Of a DNA stretch of 64,000 bases, positions 42,227 to 49,429 are shown in pieces. This DNA comes from Paenibacillus phytorum (GTDB lineage: Bacteria > Bacillota > Bacilli > Paenibacillales > NBRC-103111): positions 372,001-436,000 of the forward strand of contig NZ_WHOA01000241.1 of the NCBI RefSeq assembly GCF_013141715.1, written 5' to 3'. A program made the translations under genes and the position numbers. How positions within the stretch are numbered: position 1 is the stretch's first letter; every line of letters begins with the position of its first letter. Under the pieces are notes generated by a model. That model was not told the origin of the DNA, searched no databases, and saw only the letters and a list, made by a program, of their open reading frames with translations.

Positions 42227-42545
42227 ATTTCTATCCCAATTGGGCTTGGCGATGCGAGCAGGGAAGCTAGTTACCGGTGATGAAGGTGTGTTTAAAGCGA
42301 TTCGCTCGGGAGAAGCCAAACTTGTCATTATGGCGGAGGATGCATCCGCTAATACACGTAAGAAATTTCAAGACAAATGCCAATTCTATGGGATTAAACT
42401 CATGGAAATAGGTACGAAGTATGAATTGGGCCGCAGCATTGGGAAAGAAATGCGTGTCACCATAGGTGTATTGGACGGAGGCTTCGCGCAGATGCTGCAG
42501 AAGAGTCAAGATAATCCTGCGGAGGTGAAACATATTGACCAATAA
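42216..42545 (+). CDS. ylxQ: YlxQ, L7Ae-family RNA-binding protein
   Basis: 109 residues from ATG 42216, where AGGAGGAG at 42201-42208 gives 7-nt spacing; longer in-frame starts have no SD. The sequence LSQLGLAMRAGKLVTGDEGV then VIMAEDASANTRKKFQDKC is the L7Ae/L30e/Gadd45 pattern. Such proteins bind kink-turn RNA; a YlxQ homologue has been shown to do so in vitro. It overlaps both ylxR and infB, consistent with tight translational coupling. Confidence 0.94.
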   Translation: MNPKFLSQLGLAMRAGKLVTGDEGVFKAIRSGEAKLVIMAEDASANTRKKFQDKCQFYGIKLMEIGTKYELGRSIGKEMRVTIGVLDGGFAQMLQKSQDNPAEVKHIDQ

Positions 42546-45468
42546 ACAAGACAATAAAGATAAGACTCGCGTTTACGAATACGCAAAGCAACTCAATATG
42601 AGCAGCAAAGAAATTATAACCATCCTCAAACGTCTGAATATTCCCGTTAACAATCATATGAGTGTAATGGAAAATGACGCAGTGAGCAGTGTAGAAAAGT
42701 TTTTTCGTGATATTAAAGCCAATGCGGCTGCCAAACGAGCAGCTACGGACGGAGGAAATGTGAGTTCATCTACGACGAATCAGAATCCTGCAATGCAGGC
42801 TCCAGCACAAGAGAATAAAGGTGCAGCAACACCGGCTTCGAAGCCAGTTGCTTCAGAACCAACGAACAGCACAACTACAAATGGTGCTGTAACAGCGCCT
42901 CAAGGACAATCTACGCCTAATACGGCTAGTCGTCCAGCTCAGTCTGGGCGCGATCAACGCCCAAGTGGTCAAGGATCATCGCAAGGTGGGCAACGTCCAA
43001 ACAGTCAAGGCCAAGGTGGACAACGTACAGGTTATCAAGGTTCCAATCCAGGCGGGCAGCGTCCTAGCGGCCAAGGTTCAAGCCAAGGTGGACAACGTAC
43101 GGGCTATCAAGGTTCCAATCCAGGTGGACAGCGTCCAAGTGGTCAAGGCGGGGGCCAAGGTGGACAACGTACGGGTTATCAAGGTTCCAATCCAGGTGGA
43201 CAGCGTCCAAGTGGTTCTACTGGCGGCTACAATAGCCAACGTCCTAGCGGCGGTCAAGGCTACAGCCAAGGCCAAGGCCAAGGCCAAGGCGGAGCTCCAC
43301 GCAGCAATAGTAACTATGCAGGATCCCGTCCAAGTCAGGGGACTGGTGGACCAGGAGCTGGTGGTGGACAAAGCGCGAATAGCGGCCGTCCGCAAAATGC
43401 AGGACCGAACCGCAGTGCAGGTCCAAACCGTCAGTCTAAACCGTTTGATAACCGTAACAATAATCAAAGCGGAAGACCTGTCATTCAAGAAGCTAAGCCG
43501 CAGTTCCACGTAGGAGCAACAGCAGCTGAATTGGATGATGCAGCAGCTAAAGCGGGTGTTATTACAACTAAGAAATCTAAACCAACACCTAAGCGTTTTG
43601 ATGATAACCGTTCCGGCGGAAATCGTGGGCCTGGTGGACAAAACAGAGGCAATCAACGCGGTAACAATAGAGGTAGATACCAACAGGAAACTGTTAAAAA
43701 AGAGAAAATTGACAATACACCTAAGAAAATCATCGTTCGTGGCAGTATGACCGTTGGAGAAACAGCGAAATTACTTCACAAAGATGCTTCTGAAGTTATT
43801 AAAAAGCTTTTGTTCTTGGGCACAATGGCAACAATCAACCAAGAGCTTGATTTGGAAGCTATTCAACTGATTGCATCCGAGTTTGGTGTTGAAGTTGAAA
43901 TTAAGATTAAAGTTGAAGAAGACAATTTCGAGACTTTCGAAGAAATTGACGATGAGGCTGATCTGATTGAGCGTCCGCCAGTTGTTACGATCATGGGTCA
44001 CGTCGATCATGGTAAAACGACTTTACTTGATGCTATTCGTAAAACAAGTGTAACCGAGGGTGAAGCAGGCGGTATTACACAGCACATCGGTGCTTATCAA
44101 GTTGAAGTTAACCAAAAGAAAATCACTTTCTTGGATACGCCTGGTCACGAAGCTTTTACAACCATGCGTGCCCGCGGTGCACAAGTAACCGATATTACAA
44201 TTATCGTTGTTGCTGCTGATGACGGCGTAATGCCACAAACCGTTGAAGCTATTAACCATGCTAAAGCGGCAGGTGTTCCGATCATTGTAGCAGTTAACAA
44301 GATTGATAAAGAAGGCGCAAATCCAGATCAAATCAAGCAAGCACTTACTGCTTATGAATTGGTTCCAGAAGAGTGGGGCGGAGATACGATTTTCTGTGAA
44401 ATTTCCGCGAAACAACGGATTGGACTTGAAAATCTGCTTGAGATGATTCTGCTTGTTGCGGAAGTTCAAGAGTATAAAGCTAATCCGAACAAACGTGCTA
44501 GAGCGACTGTAATTGAAGCCGAGTTGGATAAAGGTCGTGGTCCAGTTGCCAGAATCCTGATTCAACATGGTACATTGAAAGTCGGAGATAGCTTCGTAGC
44601 TGGTGTGTGCTTCGGCCGCGTAAGAGCGATGGTGAATGATAAAGGTAAACGTCTGAAAGAAGCGGGTCCTTCAACACCAGTTGAAATCACGGGTCTTACA
44701 GAAGTTCCGCAAGCTGGGGATCCATTCCTTGCTTATGAAGATGAGCGTAAAGCAAGAGACATTGCAGATCGTCGTTCCATTGCACTTCGACAATCCGAGA
44801 TGACGGCGAATTCACGCGTCACGTTGGATGACCTCTTTAAACACATTAAAGACGGCGAGATCAAAGAGCTGAATGTAATCATCAAAGGTGACGTTCAAGG
44901 TTCTGTTGAAGCCCTGAAAAGCTCACTTGAGAAGATCGAAGTAGAAGGCGTTCGCGTTAAAATTCTTCACAACGGTGTTGGTGCTGTTACGGAGTCTGAT
45001 ATTATTCTGGCTTCTGCATCTAATGCGATTATTATCGGTTTCAATGTTCGTCCTGAACCTGCTGCGAAAGCAACAGCCGATCAAGAGAAAGTTGATATCC
45101 GTCTGCATAACATTATTTACAACGTAATTGAAGAAATCGAGCAAGCTATGAAGGGCATGCTGGATCCTATCTTTAAAGAAGTTGTACTTGGTCAAGCAGA
45201 AGTACGTAATGTGTTCAAAATAACGGGTTCAGGTACAATTGCTGGATGTATGATTATCTCAGGCAAGATTGCTCGTAACGCACAAACTCGCTTGATCCGC
45301 AGTGGTATTGTCGTGCACGAAGGTAAAATTGACTCCCTGAAACGATTCAAGGATGACCAAAAAGAAGTGGCACAAGGTTATGAATGTGGTATATCTCTTG
45401 AGCGTTATCATGATATTAAAGAGGGCGACATTATTGAAGCCTTCATCATGGAGTCCGTTGAGAGGTGA
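42535..45468 (+). CDS. infB: Translation initiation factor IF-2
   Basis: 977 residues from TTG 42535 with GGAGGTG at 42521-42527. N-terminal IF2-N module (VYEYAKQLNMSSKEIITILK), then a long Gly/Gln/Ser/Arg-rich linker (about 75-400) with 24-residue tandem repeats, a second IF2-N (KIIVRGSMTVGETAKLLHKD), and the G domain with G1 GHVDHGKTTLLD at 488, G3 DTPGHEAF and G4 NKIDKEG, followed by domains II-IV. The protein is far longer than B. subtilis IF-2 (about 716) purely because of the linker. It places fMet-tRNA in the ribosomal P site. Confidence 0.98.
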   Translation: MTNKQDNKDKTRVYEYAKQLNMSSKEIITILKRLNIPVNNHMSVMENDAVSSVEKFFRDIKANAAAKRAATDGGNVSSSTTNQNPAMQAPAQENKGAATPASKPVASEPTNSTTTNGAVTAPQGQSTPNTASRPAQSGRDQRPSGQGSSQGGQRPNSQGQGGQRTGYQGSNPGGQRPSGQGSSQGGQRTGYQGSNPGGQRPSGQGGGQGGQRTGYQGSNPGGQRPSGSTGGYNSQRPSGGQGYSQGQGQGQGGAPRSNSNYAGSRPSQGTGGPGAGGGQSANSGRPQNAGPNRSAGPNRQSKPFDNRNNNQSGRPVIQEAKPQFHVGATAAELDDAAAKAGVITTKKSKPTPKRFDDNRSGGNRGPGGQNRGNQRGNNRGRYQQETVKKEKIDNTPKKIIVRGSMTVGETAKLLHKDASEVIKKLLFLGTMATINQELDLEAIQLIASEFGVEVEIKIKVEEDNFETFEEIDDEADLIERPPVVTIMGHVDHGKTTLLDAIRKTSVTEGEAGGITQHIGAYQVEVNQKKITFLDTPGHEAFTTMRARGAQVTDITIIVVAADDGVMPQTVEAINHAKAAGVPIIVAVNKIDKEGANPDQIKQALTAYELVPEEWGGDTIFCEISAKQRIGLENLLEMILLVAEVQEYKANPNKRARATVIEAELDKGRGPVARILIQHGTLKVGDSFVAGVCFGRVRAMVNDKGKRLKEAGPSTPVEITGLTEVPQAGDPFLAYEDERKARDIADRRSIALRQSEMTANSRVTLDDLFKHIKDGEIKELNVIIKGDVQGSVEALKSSLEKIEVEGVRVKILHNGVGAVTESDIILASASNAIIIGFNVRPEPAAKATADQEKVDIRLHNIIYNVIEEIEQAMKGMLDPIFKEVVLGQAEVRNVFKITGSGTIAGCMIISGKIARNAQTRLIRSGIVVHEGKIDSLKRFKDDQKEVAQGYECGISLERYHDIKEGDIIEAFIMESVER
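43015..43215 (+). repeat. 72-bp tandem repeat in the infB linker
   Basis: About three copies with exactly 72-bp spacing, seen at the CAACGTAC motif at 43021, 43093 and 43165. Each unit encodes 24 residues of the form GGQRTGYQGSNPGGQRPSGQ plus four variable residues. The copies differ mainly at third positions, which indicates an in-frame duplication kept under coding constraint. Flanking sequence (42950-43330) has shorter degenerate GGQRP and SQGQGQG repeats. Copy number is likely to vary between strains. Confidence 0.9.
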
Positions 45469-45474
45469 TGACAA

Positions 45475-45834
45475 ATGGCTAGAGTTCGTGTAGGTCGAGT
45501 TGGCGAACAAATCAAGAAAGAATTAAGCCAGATCGTTCAGTCCGAATTGAAAGATCCACGTATTGGTTTCTTAACCGTAACTGGTGTAGAAGTAACGAAC
45601 GATTTGTCCTTAGCTCGCGTTTTTCTAAGCGTAATGGGGACAGAAGAAGAGAAAGCAGCAACACTTAAGGCGCTTTCTGTAGGTTCCGGATATATTCGTT
45701 CGGAATTAGGCAAACGAATTCGTTTACGTAAGATTCCGGAACTGCAATTTAAGTTCGATGCTTCTATTGATTATGGAAGTCACATCGATAACTTATTGCA
45801 CAAGCTTAATCAGGAAGGAAATACAAGCGTATGA
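45475..45834 (+). CDS. rbfA: RbfA, 30S ribosome-binding factor
   Basis: 119 residues. RVGRVGEQIKKELSQIVQSE and LKDPRIGFLTVTGVEVTND (about 4-44) are RbfA motifs and the rest forms the KH-like fold. It supports late 30S maturation of the 16S rRNA 5' helix. B. subtilis has ylxP between infB and rbfA; here infB is followed directly by rbfA after 6 nt. The stop overlaps the nrnA start (ATGA). Confidence 0.97.
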   Translation: MARVRVGRVGEQIKKELSQIVQSELKDPRIGFLTVTGVEVTNDLSLARVFLSVMGTEEEKAATLKALSVGSGYIRSELGKRIRLRKIPELQFKFDASIDYGSHIDNLLHKLNQEGNTSV

Positions 45835-46832
45835 GCAGTGGAATGAACCATGCCACCGAATACAGCCAGCAGCTGGCAGCAGCAGCTACGTTTATCGAGC
45901 AGCATGATGATTTCCTGGTGGTATCTCACATCCAACCGGATGGGGATGCCGCCAGTTCTACGTATGCAACCGGTTGGATTCTAACACAACTGGGAAAATC
46001 CTTTACAATGATCAATGAGGGCACTATGCCCTCTAAATTTTCCTATTTATGGGGAAGTGATCAAGTTCTTGATTATGGCAAGGAAGTTCCAGAAAGACTT
46101 TATCAAACCATCATAAGTGTAGATTGTGCTGATTTCTCCAGAATGGGTAGGATCAGCACTCTTTTTGATGACCAAGCACGGCTGCTCAATGTTGATCATC
46201 ATCCAACGAACGATAGATTTGGTTCGTGCCATTTGATTAAACATGATGCCGCTGCAACCGTTCAAATTTTGTATGATTTGGCTATACATATGAAGCTTGT
46301 ACCAAATTTGGAGTTTGGTGATTGCATCTACACTGGCTTGCTGACAGACACAGGTGGTTTTCGGTACTCGAATACCTCGCCTGAGGTTTTGCAGATTGGA
46401 GCAACGCTGTTATCACTTGGTGTTCAGGGATCTGTCATAGCTGAGCAAGTGCTGGAAAGAGTCACTTATTCGCAAATCGTACTTCTGCAGAAAGCTTTAT
46501 CAACACTTTCATTTGCCAATGATCGTAAATTAGCATGGCTTGCTGTTTCTCTAGCTGATTTAGAGTTAACTGGTGCCTCGAGCGACGATCTGGATGGGCT
46601 TGTCAACTATCCGCGTAATGTGGAAGGTGTGGAAGTGGGCATGCTATTTAAAGAGAAAGCAGTCGGTGTAATTAAAGTGAGTCTCCGCTCATCAGGACTT
46701 GTTGACGTTGCTGCGATTGCGCAATCACTTGGCGGTGGCGGCCATGTTCGTGCATCAGGCTGTACAATCCAAGGTACGCTTGAGGAAGCAGTAGCCAAAA
46801 TGGTTCAGGAAGTAGGGAACGAACTCATATGA
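45831..46832 (+). CDS. nrnA: DHH/DHHA1 phosphoesterase, NrnA-type oligoribonuclease/pAp phosphatase
   Basis: 333 residues. Motifs in order: HIQPDGDAASSTYATGW (motif I with metal-binding Asp residues, about 36-52), SVDCADFSRMG (about 92-102), NVDHHPTNDRFG (the DHH motif, about 121-132), YTGLLTDTGGFRYSNTS (about 166-182), and the DHHA1 substrate site GGGGHVRASGCTI (about 303-315). The enzyme degrades nanoRNAs and dephosphorylates pAp. ATG 45831 overlaps rbfA; an internal ATG at 45843 is possible. Insertion between rbfA and truB is common in Firmicutes outside Bacillus. Confidence 0.93.
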   Translation: MSSGMNHATEYSQQLAAAATFIEQHDDFLVVSHIQPDGDAASSTYATGWILTQLGKSFTMINEGTMPSKFSYLWGSDQVLDYGKEVPERLYQTIISVDCADFSRMGRISTLFDDQARLLNVDHHPTNDRFGSCHLIKHDAAATVQILYDLAIHMKLVPNLEFGDCIYTGLLTDTGGFRYSNTSPEVLQIGATLLSLGVQGSVIAEQVLERVTYSQIVLLQKALSTLSFANDRKLAWLAVSLADLELTGASSDDLDGLVNYPRNVEGVEVGMLFKEKAVGVIKVSLRSSGLVDVAAIAQSLGGGGHVRASGCTIQGTLEEAVAKMVQEVGNELI

Positions 46833-47743
46833 CGTTAGAAGGCATTTTGCCTGTATGGAAACCAGCGGGCTTCACTTCTCATGATGTTGTAGCCAAAGTT
46901 AGAGGTATCCTTGGGATCAAACGCATCGGCCACACGGGAACGCTTGACCCGCAAGTAACTGGGGTTTTGCCATTATGTATAGGTAGAGCTACTCGAATGG
47001 TTGAGTACATTCAGGAGCTGCCTAAGGAATATGAAGCTGAGCTCCGAATTGGTCTTTCTACCGATACGGAGGATATGACGGGTACTGTGTTGGAAGAAGT
47101 TCCAGATGTGACTTTGGATGAAATAAGAGTCCGTCAGGTTCTTCATTCATTTGTCGGAGAAATCGAACAGGTTCCACCGATGTTCTCAGCAGTGAAGATT
47201 GATGGGAAACGACTCTATGAATTAGCCCGTGAAGGCAAAGAAGTAGAGCGTAAGTCACGTAAAGTGACGATTCATAAGCTAGACATTCTTCATATAGACC
47301 TTGAGCAAAAGCATCCAGAGATTCAATTTCGTGCTTCTTGCTCCAAAGGAACCTATATAAGAACCTTGTGTGTGGATATCGGCAAGGCTCTCGGATATCC
47401 GGCGGTGATGAAAAGTCTAATTCGTACATCGACGGGCAGTATTCGCCAAGAGCAGTGCTTAACATTTGAACAGATTGAACAAATGAAGGTTCAAGGATTA
47501 CTGCAGGCGCATATGATTCCTATGGATCAGGCGATTTCACATATCCCATTCATTGAACTATCTGCCGGGGAAGCTGTACATGCACTACAGGGGAAGAAAA
47601 TAGCTATGACTGCGAATCGGACGGCTCATGCAGATGCATCACAAACCATTTTCAGGGCTTATTCGCCTGATGAACGGTTTCTTGGTTTGTATGAATGGAA
47701 CAACGCTAGCCAAGTCTTGATCCCAGCCAAAGTTTTCCTCTAA
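46829..47743 (+). CDS. truB: TruB, tRNA pseudouridine-55 synthase
   Basis: 304 residues. The catalytic Asp lies in RIGHTGTLDPQVTGVLPLCI (about 31-50), and motifs VPPMFSAVKIDGKRLYELAR (about 116-135) and CSKGTYIRTLCVDIGKALGY (about 174-193) are typical. A C-terminal PUA-like segment is present. TruB makes pseudouridine 55 in the T arm of tRNA. The start overlaps nrnA (ATGA) and ribF follows after 46 nt. Confidence 0.97.
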   Translation: MTLEGILPVWKPAGFTSHDVVAKVRGILGIKRIGHTGTLDPQVTGVLPLCIGRATRMVEYIQELPKEYEAELRIGLSTDTEDMTGTVLEEVPDVTLDEIRVRQVLHSFVGEIEQVPPMFSAVKIDGKRLYELAREGKEVERKSRKVTIHKLDILHIDLEQKHPEIQFRASCSKGTYIRTLCVDIGKALGYPAVMKSLIRTSTGSIRQEQCLTFEQIEQMKVQGLLQAHMIPMDQAISHIPFIELSAGEAVHALQGKKIAMTANRTAHADASQTIFRAYSPDERFLGLYEWNNASQVLIPAKVFL

Positions 47744-47789
47744 TTATAACGTCACGGGACAGGTTGAAATGGGTAGGTGAAATGAACTT

Positions 47790-48725
47790 ATGCGCATAAT
47801 ACCAATATCATATCCCATTAATATGGATGATTTGGACCTAATAGTAGGAGAGCAAGTGGTGGCAATTGGTGATTTCGATGGTGTACATTTGGGGCATCAG
47901 GAAGTCATCGGACGAGCCCTTCGCACAGCTAAGAATCTTGGGCTGAAGGCGGCTATTATGACCTTTCACCCACATCCTAGAGCAGTAATGGGTCAAGATA
48001 GATATACGGATCTTATAACTCCGATGAGTAAGAAAATGAAGATGTTTGAATCACTGGGTGTGAATCATACCTACGTTGTTACTTTTGATGCCTCTTTAAT
48101 GCGGTTATCCCCGGAACATTTCGTGGATCAAGTATTGGATCGACTTGGTGTTGAAAGTGTCATTTGTGGTTTTGATTTTACGTTTGGTTTTCAAGGTAAA
48201 GGTACCCCGGATTCGCTTTGTGAGTTGAGTCATGGGAAATTTTCTGTAGAAGTGGTGAGACCCTTTCATATGGATGGCGAAAAAGTTAGCAGTACACTCA
48301 TTCGTGAATCATTACAGCAAGGGGACATAGACACAGTTACCAGACTTCTTGGGCGTCCCTATAGTATAAGCGGCATCGTTGTGGATGGAGAGAAGCGTGG
48401 GAGAACACTTGGCTTTCCTACTGCTAATATTCAACTGGATGAGTCTTACGTCATCCCTACCAATGGTGTGTATGCGATTAAAGCCTCTGTTAAAGGGGAA
48501 ACCTATAAAGGGGTTATGAATATTGGTGTAAAGCCTACCTTCACAACCGGAGAATTGAAGCCCTCATTCGAAGCTCATTTATTTGATTTCTCCGAACAAA
48601 TTTACGGCGAGCATATGAATGTTGAGCTTATAGCTTTCCTTCGACCAGAGCGGAAATTCTCATCTCTAGACGATTTGGTTACTCAAATTAAAATTGATGT
48701 CGAAATGGCTAAGAACAAATTATAA
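47790..48725 (+). CDS. ribF: RibF, bifunctional riboflavin kinase/FAD synthetase
   Basis: 311 residues. The N-terminal FMN adenylyltransferase half contains GDFDGVHLGHQEVIGRALRT (about 27-46) and SSTLIRESLQQGD near 168-180; the C-terminal riboflavin kinase half contains KRGRTLGFPTANIQLDESYV (about 205-224) and the NIGVKPTF segment. The protein converts riboflavin to FMN and FAD. It is the last gene of the rimP operon before the rpsO promoter. No terminator is evident in the 20 nt after the stop. Confidence 0.97.
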   Translation: MRIIPISYPINMDDLDLIVGEQVVAIGDFDGVHLGHQEVIGRALRTAKNLGLKAAIMTFHPHPRAVMGQDRYTDLITPMSKKMKMFESLGVNHTYVVTFDASLMRLSPEHFVDQVLDRLGVESVICGFDFTFGFQGKGTPDSLCELSHGKFSVEVVRPFHMDGEKVSSTLIRESLQQGDIDTVTRLLGRPYSISGIVVDGEKRGRTLGFPTANIQLDESYVIPTNGVYAIKASVKGETYKGVMNIGVKPTFTTGELKPSFEAHLFDFSEQIYGEHMNVELIAFLRPERKFSSLDDLVTQIKIDVEMAKNKL

Positions 48726-48745
48726 CGTTGCAGTTGAAACAAGCA

Positions 48746-48775
48746 TTTACTTTTACTGTGCGATTATGATATACT
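48746..48775 (+). promoter_or_regulatory. Promoter of rpsO (TTTACT, 18 bp, extended -10 TATACT)
   Basis: TATACT at 48770-48775 is preceded by TGA (TGnTATACT, extended -10); TTTACT at 48746-48751 is the best -35. The start near 48782 would yield a leader of about 110 nt ahead of rpsO. Confidence 0.7.
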
Positions 48776-48784
48776 GAATAACGT

Positions 48785-48880
48785 TGCCAAAAGGATCTAT
48801 ACCTTCTGGCATGAACCTTAGCTTGGACATGCGCTATCATCGGCGATTTCTAGGCTAGCGGGGATACAATAGAATTTAGG
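48785..48880 (+). promoter_or_regulatory. Structured rpsO leader, candidate S15 autoregulatory RNA
   Basis: The leader begins with a hairpin GCCA-AAA-GG...CC-TTC-TGGC (about 48785-48812). A second region, CTTAGCTTGGACATGCGC through CGATTTCTAGGCTAGCGGGG, could fold into a branched structure close to the SD (TTAGGAGATG). Ribosomal protein S15 represses its own mRNA in many bacteria through different leader folds. I infer such a site here; I did not verify it against a known class. Confidence 0.5.
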
Positions 48881-48892
48881 AGATGAACAATC

Positions 48893-49162
48893 ATGGCATT
48901 AACTCAAGAGCGTAAAACACAACTGATTCAAACTCACAAGGTACATGATACCGATACGGGTTCACCTGAGGTACAAGTAGCAATCCTTACAGAAAACATT
49001 GTCAACCTGACAAATCATCTGCGGACTCACAAGAAAGATCATCACTCCCGCCGTGGTTTGCTCAAAATGGTTGGTCAACGCCGTAAGCTGCTAGCATACG
49101 TGAAGAACAAAGATGTGAGCCGTTACAGTGCTTTGATCGAAAAGCTTGGTTTGCGTCGATAA
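48893..49162 (+). CDS. rpsO: Ribosomal protein S15
   Basis: 89 residues, the standard length. THKVHDTDTGSPEVQVAILT, HLRTHKKDHHSRRGLLKMVG and the C-terminal YSALIEKLGLRR are diagnostic. S15 binds the 16S rRNA central domain early in 30S assembly. TTAGGAGATG precedes the ATG. Pairing with pnp downstream is the usual arrangement. Confidence 0.99.
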   Translation: MALTQERKTQLIQTHKVHDTDTGSPEVQVAILTENIVNLTNHLRTHKKDHHSRRGLLKMVGQRRKLLAYVKNKDVSRYSALIEKLGLRR

Positions 49163-49176
49163 AACCGACAATGAGA

Positions 49177-49247
49177 AGCAACCTGTTGCTCCTTTGCTGG
49201 GCTTGATAAAGCTTTGGCGAAGAAAAGCAACGAGGTTGCTTTTTCTT
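49177..49247 (+). terminator. rpsO-pnp intergenic terminator with four complementary arms
   Basis: Arms: AGCAAC (49177-49182) and GTTGCT (49185-49190) upstream; AGCAAC (49226-49231), GAG, GTTGCT (49235-49240) downstream followed by TTTTCTTGTATTTTT. The downstream pair with flanking AGAAA and TTTCT forms the terminator. The upstream pair can either fold on itself or exchange partners (arm 2 with arm 3), which would unfold the terminator stem. Confidence 0.7.
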
Positions 49248-49429
49248 GTATTTTTAAAACGGAAAAAGAAGGAAATACTAGACATTACGCAGAAATAGTG
49301 GATGACTCCAGCGTTAGGCAATTTTTGAGTACATACGGAGCATAATATTAAAGGGTTCTGAACCTTACTTTCTGTGCATGTTTATCAAACACATATGAAT
49401 TGAATAGAACAATTCCTTAGGAGGATGTT
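49248..49429 (+). other. pnp leader region
   Basis: 182 nt between the rpsO terminator and pnp. I see no convincing promoter: CATAAT/TAATAT near 49341-49348 lacks a properly spaced -35. A small palindrome AAGGGTTCTGAACCTT-like sequence lies at 49351-49366 and might be an RNase target in the leader, as pnp is autoregulated by RNA processing in E. coli. The pnp SD TTAGGAGGA ends the region. No coding capacity. Confidence 0.4.

Noticed and set aside
43015..43215. CRISPR-like regularly spaced repeats
   Set aside because: The 72-bp periodicity is a direct tandem repeat with no unique spacers, in frame within infB.
42965..43513. A 182-codon open frame on the + strand inside infB
   Set aside because: It lies in the repetitive infB linker in another frame, has no SD, and its translated repeats follow from the infB repeats. 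Long open frames arise easily in such composition.
43078..43683. A 201-codon antisense open frame in infB
   Set aside because: It is the reverse complement of the same low-complexity linker; the product is Thr/Ser/Ala repeats without recognisable domain or SD.
44023..44568. A 181-codon open frame antisense to the infB G domain
   Set aside because: The sense strand encodes invariant GTPase motifs; the antisense product has no homology signal or ribosome site.
49325..49348. Possible pnp promoter (TTGAGT with CATAAT or TAATAT)
   Set aside because: Spacing of only 10-12 bp between the boxes is incompatible with a SigA promoter.
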